Origin: Turnera subulata
Taxonomy: Eukaryota > Streptophyta > Magnoliopsida > Malpighiales > Passifloraceae
Assembly: GCA_028386065.3 (NCBI GenBank)
Contig: JAKUCV010006120.1
Location: forward strand, 1-64,000
Direction of reading: 5' to 3'
Length of the DNA: 64,000 nucleotides
Position numbers and translations under genes: made by a program. The notes under the pieces were generated by a model that was not told the DNA's origin, searched no databases, and saw only the letters and a list, made by a program, of their open reading frames with translations. Below are positions 1 to 10,920 of this stretch, piece by piece. Each line of letters starts with the position of its first letter. Position 1 is the first letter of the stretch.

Positions 1-286
1 TGACTCCGGATCCATACCACCGTTGCATGTGCATAAGTCTTCCGCTGCTATTCTATTGCTTGTATTGCTGTATTGCTGAATTCCTATGTTATGTATATTA
101 CTGATACTATCTGCTGCTGCTGAGAGCACTGTGTTGGGTTTGAATAATGGTCCCCGAGTGTGGGTGACAGATGTATTGCTAGTTGTTATTGTATAATATG
201 TGCACGTTGTACTGTCTGTTCTATCATAATGAATAGTTTCGGCACGTGTTTACTGTGTTACGGTAAATACGGGTCGGGGCGCTTCA
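1..286 (+). mobile_element. 3' end of an LTR (element Z), nested in element A
   Basis: The segment ends in GGTAAATACGGGTCGGGG followed by CGCTTCA. That is the same 3' terminus as the other gypsy-type LTRs here (286 is the last base of the CA end). Upstream it shares the CGGATCCATA...GCAT...AAGTCTTCCGCTG block found near the end of LTRs A, B and G. From 287 on, the sequence matches the middle of element A's right LTR (from about 5536). So a plus-strand LTR element probably inserted into A's left LTR, with most of it lying outside the window. Its other end and TSD cannot be checked. Confidence 0.65.
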
Positions 287-1384
287 CCAGCGCCGGCCCA
301 GACCCTGCACAGTGCCAAGCCCAGGCCCGTGCAGAGCCCAGCAGCACAGCAAGCCCACACCCGAATAACCCAGCCCAAAAGAAGCCAAGCCCAGATAGGT
401 GCGACCCGGATACCATACGGGTCAAACACCCGGATCTGCTCACCTCGCGGGTTGAGCAGCTGCGGCGGCGACGAGCGCGAGCAACAGCAACGGTGCAGGC
501 GTCGCGAGGCGAGGGCGACTCGTCTGGCGGTGGAAAGGCGGCGCTGCGTCGCCAGTGTCGTCGTCAGCGGCGTGGAGAGGGAGATCCGCGGGTTTCGCCG
601 CGGGTCAACGGCGCGTCACGGAGCTCCGGTGGACGGAAGGACTCGGGTGCGATGGCAACAGGTCGGCGACGGAGAGAAGAAGGCGAGGCTGGTGGCGGTG
701 CGTCGAGAGGCGGTGCGGATCGCCACGACGTGCACAGTAACCGGGGTGACGGTGAACAGTACCCTCCGGGTTTTTATTTTTTCTTCTTTTCTTATTTTTT
801 CCTATTTTCTTCTTTTCTTTTCTGATTTCCTATTTTTTTCTTTCTCTTTTTTTTTCTATTTTCTATTTTTCTGATTGGTTCCTTTTTTTTTTTCATTCCT
901 CTTCCCCCCCTTTTTTTCTTCTCCCAATTTTTCTTTTTATTATTTTATTTTTTTCTCTTTTTCTTTTCTTTTCCTCTCTTTTTCTTTTTTTCCTCCCTTT
1001 TTCTCTCTTTTTCTCTCTTACTTTCTTTTTCTTTCTCTTCTCTTCCTCTTCTCCTGCTTTCTTCTTCTTTTTATAGATGGGAAATCGCTGTGCATCACGT
1101 GAATCCTTAATAATGCAGGCGAGTCCGATCCGGACCAGAAAATAACTGATACCCCCTTAGTTATTTTCCGATGTGATTTTTCCGAAAATCCCGGGACCCG
1201 AAAAATACCAACTTAGGTCCGAAAAATCCACGAAAAAATCACGAGCGCGGAAAAACTCTCGGTTTCGAAAAACGACGCTCGATTTACCTTGAATTAATTA
1301 CCCAAGATTAATTCAACAGTAAATCACAGTAAAAAGACTTTTACAGTCCGGTAAAAATCCAAAATTTTTACCCGGGCTGTTACA
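287..1384 (-). repeat. Truncated 3' LTR of element A
   Basis: It aligns with about 5536-6652 of the right LTR, including the GC-rich segment (about 290-760), a long pyrimidine tract (about 770-1075) and the LTR start at 1384 (TGTTACA read on plus). The distal 1.8 kb is missing because of the nested LTR at 1-286. Immediately inside lies GTCTACCCATCTTAAAAAG, the reverse complement of the polypurine region. Confidence 0.8.
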
Positions 1385-1527
1385 GTCTACCCATCTTAAA
1401 AAGAATTTCGTCCCCGAAATTTCGTCTTATCCGTGGGTCCTACCACGATAAGCTTCTGGCACACTCTGCCAGGTGTCCAAACTCAACACGAGATACCGCT
1501 TATACCCTTAAGCAACATCTCGTCCTC

Positions 1528-1535
1528 TATAAGAA
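1528..1535 (+). promoter_or_regulatory. TATA-like box for antisense ORF1 (element A)
   Basis: CTCTATAAGAACC lies about 40 bp before the ORF1 ATG. Element B has CTCTATAAAAACC at the equivalent place, so the box is kept in both copies. Confidence 0.5.
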
Positions 1536-1569
1536 CCAAACCTCATGACTGGCACACTCACACACAGTC

Positions 1570-1947
1570 ATGGACTCTCCACTCCGATCTCGAACGACCT
1601 CAGACTCCGAGAACAACAGCTACATCGGTGGCACTGCCTTCCCGACAAGCTCCAATGAAGAACCTCCCAAGAAGCGGTTCAAGACGAACATCATCGTCCT
1701 GAAAGAGCACATGGTTGTCTCCAGCAGACGACGTAAGAAGCGTGCTGACAAGAAAGCTGCAGATCGAAAGGGCAAGGCGACGGCTGAAAGCAACACTCCG
1801 CAGCTGACGCTGACGCAGCTAAACGTCTCACTGAAGAAGATCAGCTCGGCGGTGATGCAGATAGAACTGGCGTGCGCGGAACTCTTCTCTCACGTGAAGA
1901 ATATACAAAAACTTGTAAAAGACCTAGAGAAGCAAGTAGCTCCATAG
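1570..1947 (+). CDS. Antisense ORF1 of element A, 125-aa basic protein of unknown function
   Basis: This is an intact 125-codon ORF running opposite to the retrotransposon that contains it. The same-length, uninterrupted ORF sits at 33864-33487 in element B. The protein starts MDSPLRSRTTSDSEN. It has two basic clusters that could be nuclear localisation signals (PPKKRFK, residues 32-38; RRRKKR, 53-58) and a lysine-rich middle. Residues about 79-122 have leucine and isoleucine spacing compatible with a helix or coiled coil. No gag, pol or envelope motif is seen and I do not recognise the family. A TATA-like box lies about 40 bp upstream. Conservation of length and frame between two LTR elements argues for a real coding region; expression is unproven. 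Confidence 0.65.
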   Translation: MDSPLRSRTTSDSENNSYIGGTAFPTSSNEEPPKKRFKTNIIVLKEHMVVSSRRRKKRADKKAADRKGKATAESNTPQLTLTQLNVSLKKISSAVMQIELACAELFSHVKNIQKLVKDLEKQVAP

Positions 1948-2688
1948 AGTACTTCTTCTCCTGTTGTAAAACTGTTATGAATTAAATAAAATAAGTTTCC
2001 TTTTTAAACAAACTCTTATGTTACGAAATCTTGTGTTAAACAGAAAAACAAAACATCTCAAAGCAGATTAAAAATCAACAATAAGATTATAAAATCAAAC
2101 ATAAAGAAATTAAAAATAAAACTCGTCTAACAAAATCAAAACAAAAAGAAATTAAAACAAAACATGTTTTCATGATCGGTGCTCGTATCGGACGTAAACA
2201 TCCTCGAACCCAAGAAACATAACACGTGCAGCTAACGATGACGTCGGTTTCCCTCACGAAAAAGACGTCCGTTAACTCCCAAGGCGACGATCACGAGAGC
2301 GTCCTGTGCCCTTCGAAAGAAACGATACCCACTTGTCCACAATTTCCGCATGAACCAAAAACGTCTGTCAAGTCTCGTATCTCTCCACGATGTCCGAACA
2401 AGTGTAAGCTTGTCGCACATGCGCTCTACTCGAGGTGTGGTCCCATCAGTCTAGCCTCAACGGTCACGAATGCATGTGATAAAAGATGCAGGAAGATATA
2501 GAAAAACCATGAGAAGAAAGGACAAAGTAGCCAGGGAGATAGAAAATCATAAGATGGGAAGGAGCTGAAAAACACTGGCATTGGTAGCCCGAAAAACGTA
2601 TAAAGTACAAAGCAATAATTGAAGCAACGACAAATTTTCAAAAAGAAATCTTACAAATCGAAAACAGTAATCACGCTCCCCATAAGAG
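1948..2688. other. Spacer between antisense ORF1 and ORF2 in element A
   Basis: About 740 bp with A-rich stretches (1980-2165) and no convincing ORF. Parts (2226-2500) match the corresponding spacer of element B (33000-33200, inverted), which supports a shared cassette. AATAAA-like words just after ORF1 (about 1984) could serve polyadenylation; this is inference. Confidence 0.4.
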
Positions 2689-2696
2689 TATAAAAG
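2689..2696 (+). promoter_or_regulatory. TATA box for antisense ORF2 (element A)
   Basis: AGTATAAAAGAA lies 117 bp upstream of the conserved ATG at 2806. The identical TATAAAAG is at the equivalent place in element B. C and D have TATAAGAA and TATAAAAT upstream of their copies. Confidence 0.55.
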
Positions 2697-2805
2697 AAAT
2701 GGAGCGGTGAGGTGTAAATCATCAAAAGCATTTAAAAGCAAACAAAACATCCAGGCAACCAAAACCACAACGTTCAGCAAACAAAACACCACACGTCGAA
2801 ACAAC

Positions 2806-3489
2806 ATGCCTGCTCCCTCATCCGTCTTCTTCGTCGAAGGTGCCAACCTAGGCAGAAGGAACCGACTGGCCTACAACATGGTCAACGAGCGTCCAGAAGA
2901 GCTACCGAACGAGCTCGGCAAAATGCCACGTCTGGTCTTCGTCGACGAACTCTACTCATTGCGGTTCTTCGTCACTCCCATAGAAGAGACATTCTTCCTA
3001 GAGGACCATGGCACTCTGAGGACCTCCTACTATGGCTCGGCAAACTCCATCATGTTCTTCATCTCGGAAAGACTTCAGGAGTTCAACCTAGAGTCCACTT
3101 GCCACTTCCTGGAGCAAGGCACCTACTACCAGCTCTCAATGATGGCCCAGAGCATGCCCAGAGTAACTTGTCTGCCCGTAACTTGGCCCAAGGCCCGACT
3201 ACTGGTGTGGAACTGCCGAGGAGTCGCTAGGCATTCCCAGGAGTTCTCGTGTACTCTGAGGGACCTGAAGAACCAATACAAGCCAAACATGGTTCTTCTC
3301 ACAGAGACCCAGTGGCAGCGTCAAGACGATCACGGTCTCATCCCACTCCGGTTCCCTCAAGCAAACCGGTTCGAGCTTCCCGGCCAGAACAACGCAGGCG
3401 GTATGTAGTTCTCGTGGAGCGACAGTATCCAAGTCAACATCAACAATGACCCCAACATCTTCAGGGTCAACGTTGTTCCAAGAAGATGA
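2806..3489 (+). pseudogene. Antisense ORF2 of element A, 227-codon protein with a LINE-endonuclease-like half, one stop
   Basis: The start MPAPSSVFFVEG is conserved in B and, as MPSPATVFFVEG, in C and D. An upstream in-frame ATG at 2707 is not shared. The N-terminal 125 residues are an unrecognised conserved region. From residue 133 the protein reads like the start of an endonuclease/exonuclease/phosphatase (EEP) domain of plant LINE ORF2: WNCRG at 135-139, TET at 166-168 and a GGM.FSW block near 198. The later catalytic motifs of that fold (the D-N pair and the terminal SDH) are absent, so nuclease activity is unlikely. Codon 201, a Trp in B and C, is TAG here (3406-3408). The remainder stays in frame to a TGA at 3487-3489. 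It runs antisense to element A. Confidence 0.7.
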
Positions 3490-4066
3490 ATGCATTTCCT
3501 TTTTAAAATATCAATGTAAAATTTATATTTGTAATATCAATATTAGCAATATTAATAATATTTATATTTTCGCTTATCTATGGCATTATTACCTCTTATG
3601 TGTATGTTCTGCGATAGCTGGCGTCTCTTGACTGGATCCATAATGCACTAACTAAAATAATATAAAATAATAAACGAATGGAGCGAACTATGCAAACAAA
3701 GACAACAACACACAAAGACTGCACAACAAGACCTAACGCCCGCTCCGCTATCAAAATGAAACGCCCCGACTCGTATTTACCGTACACAGTAAACACGTGC
3801 CGGAACTGTAACAACCCAACCCAACAAAGCCCAGCATACAGTGTATATAACAGATATCTGGGCTCAACAGCCCAAAAATAATAACTTCAATAACAACATA
3901 ATCGGCCCATTGGCCCAACAATAACAAAATAATACACAACGGAAGACTTAATAACTCACAAAACACTGTATGCGACACTGATGCAAACTATGGATCCGAG
4001 CCCTATCCAAGGGATAACGCCGCAGCCTGTCTGGAATGCACCAAACCTGTACCACAAATAACTCAT

Positions 4067-4115
4067 CCTACGGGATGAAAGCCCGCAGGTGAAGGGTGAG
4101 TCCGAAGTGCTCACC
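4067..4115 (-). repeat. Paired hairpins in LTR A
   Basis: On minus: GTGAGCACTTCGGACTCAC (stem GTGAG/CTCAC) followed by CTGCGGGCTTTCATCCCGTAGG (split here: stem TGCGGG/CCCGTA, loop CTTTCAT). The same pair occurs in the LTRs at 13539, 31357, 37064 and 39999. Confidence 0.55.
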
Positions 4116-4521
4116 GACGAAGGATAGGCAATCAATATGCAACTATAATAACTCAAGGTCCAAAAACAGGTAAAAACCACCAAAATACACCGGATCGAAA
4201 ACAAATCAAAAGACTCAAACAAAATTCCAATTTCCAATTTTTTCTTTCCGAGCCCTGTCACGGATAAGCTAGAGGTCAGACCTGGTTATCAACATATTTC
4301 GGCACGGTCTGGTTTAGGTCTCTTGGGTCCCTAGCTGTAGGGTTTTTATGCTTGGGTCCCTATCTGTAGGGTTTTTATTAGTGCCCTATCTGTAGGGTTC
4401 GTATCTGTACGAATAGTGTTCATTGGGTCCAGTGCCGGTGGTGCTTTGTCAGAATTTGGTAGCTCAGCATGGTGATGAATGGTGCACTGTTAATATAAAT
4501 CGTCATCAAAATCAAATCGTA

Positions 4522-4707
4522 GGGATCGACATCCCTAACCAAAATACCGGGATAGACATCCCTATCAAAAACCAAGGATCGACATCCTTTTCACAGTTTA
4601 TTATTAATTCCATTATACTTTAAACCAGAAAGACGCAAGGATTAACATCCAAAAACCAACATAGGATAAACATCCCGACAACAATCAAGGCCATGGGAAA
4701 AACATCC
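4522..4707 (-). repeat. Array of GGGAT-N4-ATCCC palindromes in LTR A
   Basis: About five imperfect units are visible, for example GGGATCGACATCCC (4522-4535), GGGATAGACATCCC (4549-4562) and GGATCGACATCC (4576-4587), then weaker GGATTAACATCC and GGATAAACATCC. The arms are kept while the four central bases vary. Equivalent arrays occur in the B-type LTRs and in the LTR ending at 40357. Confidence 0.55.
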
Positions 4708-4805
4708 CGAACCAAACCACAGCAAATGCAACATCCAACAAAGCAATAATCATCAACACAATAACCGAGTAATACAGACACATATTGAAGGAAATCTATC
4801 CTCAC

Positions 4806-4881
4806 CTTGGCTGATTACTCAACTCCGGAAACAATGACCGGTCCCAAGCCGGCTCCTCGGGAAACTGCCCGATATCCGAAC
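4806..4881 (-). other. 76-nt exon-like block in LTR A
   Basis: On the minus strand it is preceded by GTTGTATAG (acceptor-like) and followed by GTGAGGAT (donor-like). One frame is open and reads DIGQFPEEP and then ELSNQP. Blocks of exactly 76 nt with the same borders occur in three other LTRs here, and a 78-nt version in LTR G. Confidence 0.45.
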
Positions 4882-6009
4882 CTATACAACAAAACAATAT
4901 ATACACATAAATGCACGTAATCGGTATACTATGATGCCAAAACTGCGAAATAACCCATCCCGGTTCATATCCGTTATTATTATCTTTTACCGAAAATATT
5001 ATACCGTACGTATATCCGAATATAATTTCGGTACCATACTTTAATTAAAACTCTTTTCAAAATAATTCATAAAATAATTATAATTTTCCAAAATTATAAT
5101 CTCCATAATTTTTTCAGAAAAATAATAATCTATTTATAATTTCCAGAAAGTGTATATAGTATTTATTTTTTCTAAATATACATAATAATATTTTCCAACA
5201 TAAAATATAATTACCTTTGATTTCCAAAGTACCTATATATATATATTCCACAACCATAATTTTCTAGAGAAAATAATACATATATTAAATTTCCAGAAAT
5301 TATTTTCATGGTATATATATATTTTTTCCAACTAGTAATAGTTTTTCCAAAACAAAACTTTATTATTTATCAAAGTATATATATTTATAGTTTTCTCAAA
5401 ATACGAGAATTAAATTGACCATAATTTTTCCAAAGTAAATATATAATTTTTTTCCAAAATTATATATCAGATTATGAATAAATAAATATATATGTATATA
5501 TTGTTTTTTTTTAAATTAAATCGGGCTGGGCCATGAACAGTGCCGGCCCAGACCCTGCACAGTGCCAAGCCCAGGCTCGTGCAGAGCCCAGCAGCACAGC
5601 AAGCCCACACCCGAATAGCCCAGCCCAAAAGAAGCCAAGCCCAGATAGGTGCGACCCGGATACCACACGGATCAAACACCCGGATCTGCTCACCTCGCGG
5701 GTTGAGCAGCTGCGGCGGCGGCAGGAGCGACGAGCGCGAGCAACAGCAACAGTGTAGGCGTCGCGAGGCGAGGGCGACTCGTCTGGCGGTGGAAAGGCGG
5801 CGCTGCGTCGCCGGTGTCGTCGTCAGCGGCGGGAGAGGGAGATCCACGGGTTTCGCCGCGGGTCAACGGCGCGTCACGGCGCTCCGGTGGACGGAAGGAC
5901 TCGGGGGCGATGGCAACAGGTCGGCGACAGAGAGGAGAAGGCGAGGCTGGTGGCGGTGCGGATCGCCACAGCGTGCACAGTAACCGGGGTGACGGTGAAC
6001 AATACCCTC

Positions 6010-6332
6010 CAGGTTTTCTTTTTTTCCATTTTTTCTTCTTTTCTTCTTTTTTCCTATTTTCTTCTTTTCTTTTCTGATTTCCTATTTTTTCTTTCTCTCT
6101 TTTTTTTTCTATTTTCTATTTTTCTGATTGGTTCTTCTTTTTTTTTTTTCATTCCTCTTCCCCTTTTTTTTTCCTTCTCCCGATTTTTCTTTTTATTATT
6201 TTATTTTTTCTCTTTTTTTTCTTTTCCTCTCTTTTTCTTTTTTTCCTCCCTTTTTCTCTCTTTTTCTCTCTTTCTTTCTTTTTTTTTTCTCTTCTCTTCC
6301 TCTTCTCCTACTTTCTTCTTCTTTTTATAGAT
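6010..6332 (-). repeat. About 320-nt homopyrimidine tract (homopurine on the LTR sense strand)
   Basis: It consists almost only of C and T on plus, with TTTTCTT and CCTCTTTT words. It has counterparts at about 770-1075 (left LTR) and, as purines, at 37748-38038 in the third LTR of the B block. It produces long low-complexity open frames that are not genes. Confidence 0.7.
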
Positions 6333-6652
6333 GGGAAATCGCTGTGCATCATGTGAATCCTTAATAATGCAGTTGTCTGCATTATTAAGCGAGTCCGATC
6401 CGGACTAGAAAATAACTGATACCCCCTTAGTTATTTTCCGATGTGATTTTTCCAAAAATCCCGGGACCCGAAAAATACCAACTTAGGTCCGAAAAATCCA
6501 CGGAAAAATCACGGGCGCGAAAAAACTCTCGGTTTCGAAAAACGACGCTCGATTTACCTTGAATTAATTGCCCAAGATTAATTCAACAGTAAATCACGGT
6601 AAAAACTTTTACAGTCCGGTAAAAATTCAAAATTTTTACCCGGGCTGTTGCA

Positions 6653-7600
6653 CGTGTATGCCATACCAGATGTCCTTGCAGATGATGCACATGATGACCC
6701 AGATCCTTCATCGACAGACAGTTGGGGGACCAGTCGAAGACCCTGTTTTTACCAAGCTATCTGAGCTTGGAGGTGAGCCTTTCTCGGGGGCGACTGACCC
6801 TCGTGAGGCGGACGAGTGGTTACGTCTGATCACCAGGGTCATGCTTAAGATCAAGTGCACAATTGACCAGTGGGCGAACTATGCCGCTTCTCTTTTCCGT
6901 GAAGAAGCAGCAACATGGTGGGAATCTACCACACGAGACCTGCCGAAACCAGTGGTGATGCCATGGGCTGAGTTCACGGCCATGTTCAAGGACAAGTTCA
7001 TTACCGAGGAATTTCAGGAATGCATGCAGCGCGAATTCCTGGAATTGTGCCAGGATAATATGACCGTGACGGAGTATGAGAAGAAGTTTGAACGTCTGTC
7101 CCTGTATGTTTGAGATCTGGTAGCAACTACCAAAGCCAGATGCCAACATTTCTGGAGAGGTCTACATCCTGACATCCGAGCTATCATGGGATGCAAGGAT
7201 TATGATGGATATCAAGACATGGTAAGGGATGCTCAGAAGGCTAAAGTTACATGGCGTGATCAACAGGAGTATCGCCGGAAGAGAAATGCACCGCAGGTTC
7301 CTCCTAGCCAGAACAAGAAGCCATATGCACTTGCCGCTAGTGCACCTACAGCTGGACGAGGACAGTATCAGCAGATGACTCATGGACGTGGTTGGACTAA
7401 CAACCGCGAAGCTTTGACTGGAGGATGGAGTGGACCCGGAGTGACTAATTCTGGAGATAACCGCTTCCGACGTCCCAAATCATCGGTCAGATGTTTTGAG
7501 TGCAATGAGTTGGGACATTATCATTATGCATGCCCAAAGCTTGGGAGAGTCAGTAACTCTGCACCGGCACCAACAGTTCAGGCCTCTGTGGCTAGCGTGC
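6653..7600 (+). pseudogene. gag of element G, 5' end removed by element A
   Basis: The capsid-like region typical of plant Ty3/gypsy gag is visible from EPFSGATDPREADEWL (about 6775) through WWESTTRD and FKDKFITEEF to EYEKKFERLS. An in-frame TGA interrupts it at 7111-7113; the same frame continues after it. A CCHC zinc knuckle (C-x2-C-x4-H-x4-C) is complete at 7492-7533. The start of gag lies beyond the insertion of element A. The domain set and the chromodomain-like tail downstream place G among chromoviruses, probably Tekay/Del. Confidence 0.85.
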
Positions 7601-7679
7601 CAAGTGGATCTAGAGCTTATGGACAAGGTCGTGGTCGTGGGAATCCTTCAACAAGGACCCAATCTGGAGCTAACCAAAG

Positions 7680-9640
7680 CACAGCAGTCCCCAGAGCATT
7701 TGTCATCACCGCGGAAGAAGACCCTGATGCTGCCCAAGTTATAGCAGGTATCTTTACAGTACATGGTAGTGTTGCATTCACATTAATTGATCCTGGAGCT
7801 ACACATTCCTTTATAGACCAAACCTATGCTATGCAACATAACTGTGAAGATATATCTCTAGAAAAACCGATGAGGGTTAGGTTACCCGCAGACATCATAG
7901 TAAGGTTAGAAAGAGTTTGTAAGGATGTATCGTTAGTGTTCGAGAACAAAACCTTTCCTGCTCGACTCATTGTCATGAACATGGGAGGATTTGATATAAT
8001 CCTAGGCATGGATTGGTTGGCGAAGTATCAAGCTTTTGTGGATTTTCGAGCTAAGCAAGTGAGGTTGACATCCGCCGAAGGACGGTCGACTGTTTTGTCC
8101 GGAGTGGGGAGAACTACAACCACATGTAGTATCTCTGCTACCCAGGGCTACGGAATGAAGCAACATGGTCCAGACGCTTTGTTGACCCACATTCTAGGCG
8201 AGGAAACACAAGATCCCACCTCGGAAGATGTATCAGTTGTGAGGGAGTTTGTTGATCTTTTCCGAGATGATCTACCAGGTTTGCCACCCGACGAAGAGGT
8301 TGAGTACACCATCGAGCTTGTTCTTGGAGTTACCCCTATCTCGATGACACCATAGAGGATGGCACCGACAGAGCTTCAGGAGCTGAAGAAACAGCTGGAC
8401 GAACTACTGGAGAAAGGTTTCATCAGACCTAGTACCTCACCATGGGGTGAACTAGTTTTGCTCGTGAAAAAGAAGGACGGTAGTCTGCGGATGTGTGTAG
8501 ACTATCGACAGTTAAACAAGGCGACAGTCAAGAACAAGTACCCGTAACCGAGGATTGATGATCTTTTTTATCAGCTTCAAGGGGCAACGGTGTTTTCAAA
8601 GATTGATCTCCGATCGAGCTATCACCAGATTAAGATTTCAGAGAAGGACATACCGAAGACAGCTTTTCGTACACAGTATAGCCACTTCGAATTCACTGTG
8701 GTACCTTTTGGTTTGACCAATGCACCGACAGTATTCATGTGCTTGATGCACTTGGTACTGAATGAGTTCCTGGATAAGTTTGTTGTGGTCTTCATCGACG
8801 ATATCCTCATCTACTCCAAGAGCAAGGAAGAGCACGAAGAGCATTTGAGGATAGTGCTTCAAAGGTTACGGGAGAAGCAGCTGTATGCCAAATTCAACAA
8901 GTGTGAATTTTGGCTTGGAGAAGTTTCCTTCCTCGAACATGTAGTAGGCAGGGATGGAATAAAGGTTGATCCTGCCAAAGTTAAGGCTGTGTTGGAGTGG
9001 GAGCCTCCTAAGAATGTGTCCGAAGTCAGGAGTTTTCTTGGCCTTGCAGGATACTATCGGAGGTTCATAGAAGGTTTTTCTTTATTAGCCAGTCCCTTGA
9101 CTAAGCTATTGAGGAAAGAACAAGCTTTTGTTTGGAGCCCAGAGTGCCAACAGAGTTTTGAGGAGCTTAAGAAGAAGCTGACCACGACATCAGTGCTAAT
9201 AGTACCGAAGCCAGGAGTTGAGTACGTGTTGTTTTGTGATGCATCAGGTCTTGGTTTAGGAGCCGTGCTAATGTAAGAAGGACGAGTGATTGCCTATGCC
9301 TCCAAACAGCTAAGGACTCATGAGAAGAACTACCCAATACATGATCTTGAGATGGCAGCTGTGATCTTGGCTTTGAAGATTTGGAGACACTACTTGTTTG
9401 GAGAGAAGTGTCGAATCTTCACCGACCACAAAAGTCTCAAGTACATCATGACTCAGAAGGAGCTTAACCTACGACAAAGATGCTGGGTTGAGTTGTTTAA
9501 CGATTATGATTGTACTATCGAGTATCACCCAAGAAAGGCTAATATGGTAGCTGATTCTTTGAGCCAGAGACAATCCGATGATGCCTCCACTAGTTACTCG
9601 ATGTTTTCACTTATCGAGTTAAGGAAGTTGGGAGTTGACT
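7680..9640 (+). pseudogene. Protease, reverse transcriptase and RNase H of element G, broken by stops
   Basis: Protease: LIDPGATHSF near 7786, where the catalytic D-S/T-G triad has become D-P-G, followed by GMDWLAKY. Reverse transcriptase: [16 protein letters not shown] (about 8440), [17 protein letters not shown] and the catalytic FIDDILIYS (8791). RNase [13 protein letters not shown] (about 9235), [13 protein letters not shown], and TDHKSLKYI (about 9421). The frame is broken by TAG at 8353-8355, TAA at 8545-8547 and TAA at 9274-9276, with another TGA at 9700-9702 downstream. No insertions or deletions are obvious in this stretch. The element cannot make a functional polyprotein. Confidence 0.9.
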
Positions 9641-9699
9641 TGACAGTGGATGATACAGGAGCTTTGCTGGCACACATGAGTGTCAAGTCTAACCTAAGA

Positions 9700-10885
9700 T
9701 GATGGATAGTGGAGTTACAAGATGGAGATCATGACCTGGTCAAGCTAAAGGAAGGAGTAAGGAGTGGAAAAGAAGACAAGTTTCGTATAGCGGATGATGG
9801 AGCACTGATGATTGGGAAACGGGTATGTGTACCCAATGTCAGTAATTTGCGTATTCAGATTCTGGAAGAAGGACATATGACGCTGTATGTGATGCATCCT
9901 GGAAGTACCAAGATGTATCAGAACCTGAAGGGCCATTTCTGGTGGCCTCGCATGAAGAAGGATGTAGCTGAGTATGTTGCAAGATGTCTTAGTTACCAAC
10001 AAGTGAAAGCCGAACATCAGGCTCCAACAAGCAAGTTAAGATCGTTGACAATACCGGAGTGGAAGTGAGAGATGATCACTATGGATTTATGATTGGTTTA
10101 CCGATGACTCGGAGGCAGCATGATGCTATTTGGGTCATCGTTGACCGATTAAGAAAATTGGCTCATTTTCTCCCCATTCGCCAGACTGATACCATGGACA
10201 CGTTGGCAAGTAAGTATATTGCTGAAGTAGTGAGATTACATGGCATTCCAAAGTCCATAGTCTCAGACAGAGATCCCATATTCACATCATGTTTCTAGAA
10301 GAGCTTACAAGCAACTTTGGGAACCAAGTTGAGCTTCAGCACTACTTTTCATCCTCAGACAGATGGACAGTCTGAGAGGACCATACAGACATTGGAGGAT
10401 ATGCTTAGAGCTTGTGCACTTAACTTCAGTGGGAGTTGGAATAAGTATCTACCCTTGGCAGAGTTTGCATATAACAACGGCTACCATTCCAGCATTGGTA
10501 TGCCACCTTTTGAGGCTCTCTATGGAATGAAGTGTAGAAGTCCAGTTTGTTGGGATGAAGAAGGTTTAAGGCTGATCATTGGACCTAATTTAGTCAAACA
10601 GACAATTGACAAGATTCAGACAGTGAAGCAGTGCATGAGAGCTGCTTAGGATCGGCAAAAGAGCTATGCCAACAAACACCGATGTGAGATGGAGTATAAC
10701 GTTGGTGAGAAGGTTTTTCTCAGAGTTGCACCATGGAAAGGTGTGATCAGGTTCGGCAATTACGGAACCGCACCATTCCCATGGTAAAGGTCAAGTGGGG
10801 TAAGCATTCTGCTAACGAGTCAACATGGGAAGTCGAGGAGCACATGCGATCCCAGTATCCGCATCTCTTCACCGGATCGGAGTGA
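9700..10885 (+). pseudogene. Integrase and chromodomain-like tail of element G, frameshifted and deleted
   Basis: The H2C2 zinc region is present, with one Cys position reading Tyr (CLSYQQVKAEHQ). The catalytic core follows with MITMD (frame broken just after, near 10087, by a 1-base loss), VSDRDPIF and HPQTDGQSERTIQTLE. Stops are at 10066-10068, 10296-10298 and 10647-10649. After VAPWKGVIRFGN (about 10755) about 250 bp seem to be missing. The text resumes with RTIPMVKVKWGKHSANESTW and YPHLFTGSE before a stop at 10883-10885. That last piece matches the C-terminal chromodomain-type tail of Tekay-like elements. Confidence 0.85.
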
Positions 10886-10902
10886 ATTTCAGGGATGAAA
10901 TT

Positions 10903-10920
10903 CTTTTAAGGGGGGTAGAC
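10903..10920 (+). other. Polypurine tract of element G
   Basis: TTTTAAGGGGGGTAGAC directly precedes the 3' LTR. Elements A and B have GATGGGTAGAC and GGTGGGTAGAC in the same place. Confidence 0.65.

Larger units (their letters stand above)
287..6652 (-). mobile_element. Non-autonomous LTR retrotransposon A carrying two antisense ORFs
   Basis: The element lies on the minus strand. Its 5' LTR is 3757-6652, its internal region 1385-3756 (2.4 kb) and its 3' LTR 287-1384, truncated by element Z. The LTR begins TGCAACAGCCCGGG or TGTAACAGCCCGGG on the minus strand and ends GGGGCGTTTCA. Next to the 5' LTR is a primer-binding-like site (TGATAGCGGAGCGG on minus), and next to the 3' LTR a polypurine-like GGGTAGAC. 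No gag or pol is present. Instead the internal region has two ORFs on the opposite strand (1570-1947, 2806-3489), the same layout as element B. It is inserted within the gag region of element G at 6652/6653. Confidence 0.8.
3757..6652 (-). repeat. 5' LTR of element A (2.9 kb)
   Basis: It is bounded by TGAAACGCCCCGACTCG (3757) and CCCGGGCTGTTGCA (6652), so on the minus strand it runs TG...CA. Read on minus it contains in order: the LTR head, a polypurine tract, a GC-rich segment ending in a GTGAGC splice-donor-like site, an AT-rich stretch, a 76-nt exon-like block, a GGGAT-N4-ATCCC array, two hairpins and the conserved tail. An LTR of nearly 3 kb is long for a chromovirus-related element. Confidence 0.85.

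Noticed and set aside
160..1102. Long overlapping ORFs in the GC-rich and Phe/Ser-rich parts of LTR A
   Set aside because: They come from LTR GC-rich sequence and a polypyrimidine tract, differ in frame between the two LTR copies, and show no domain.
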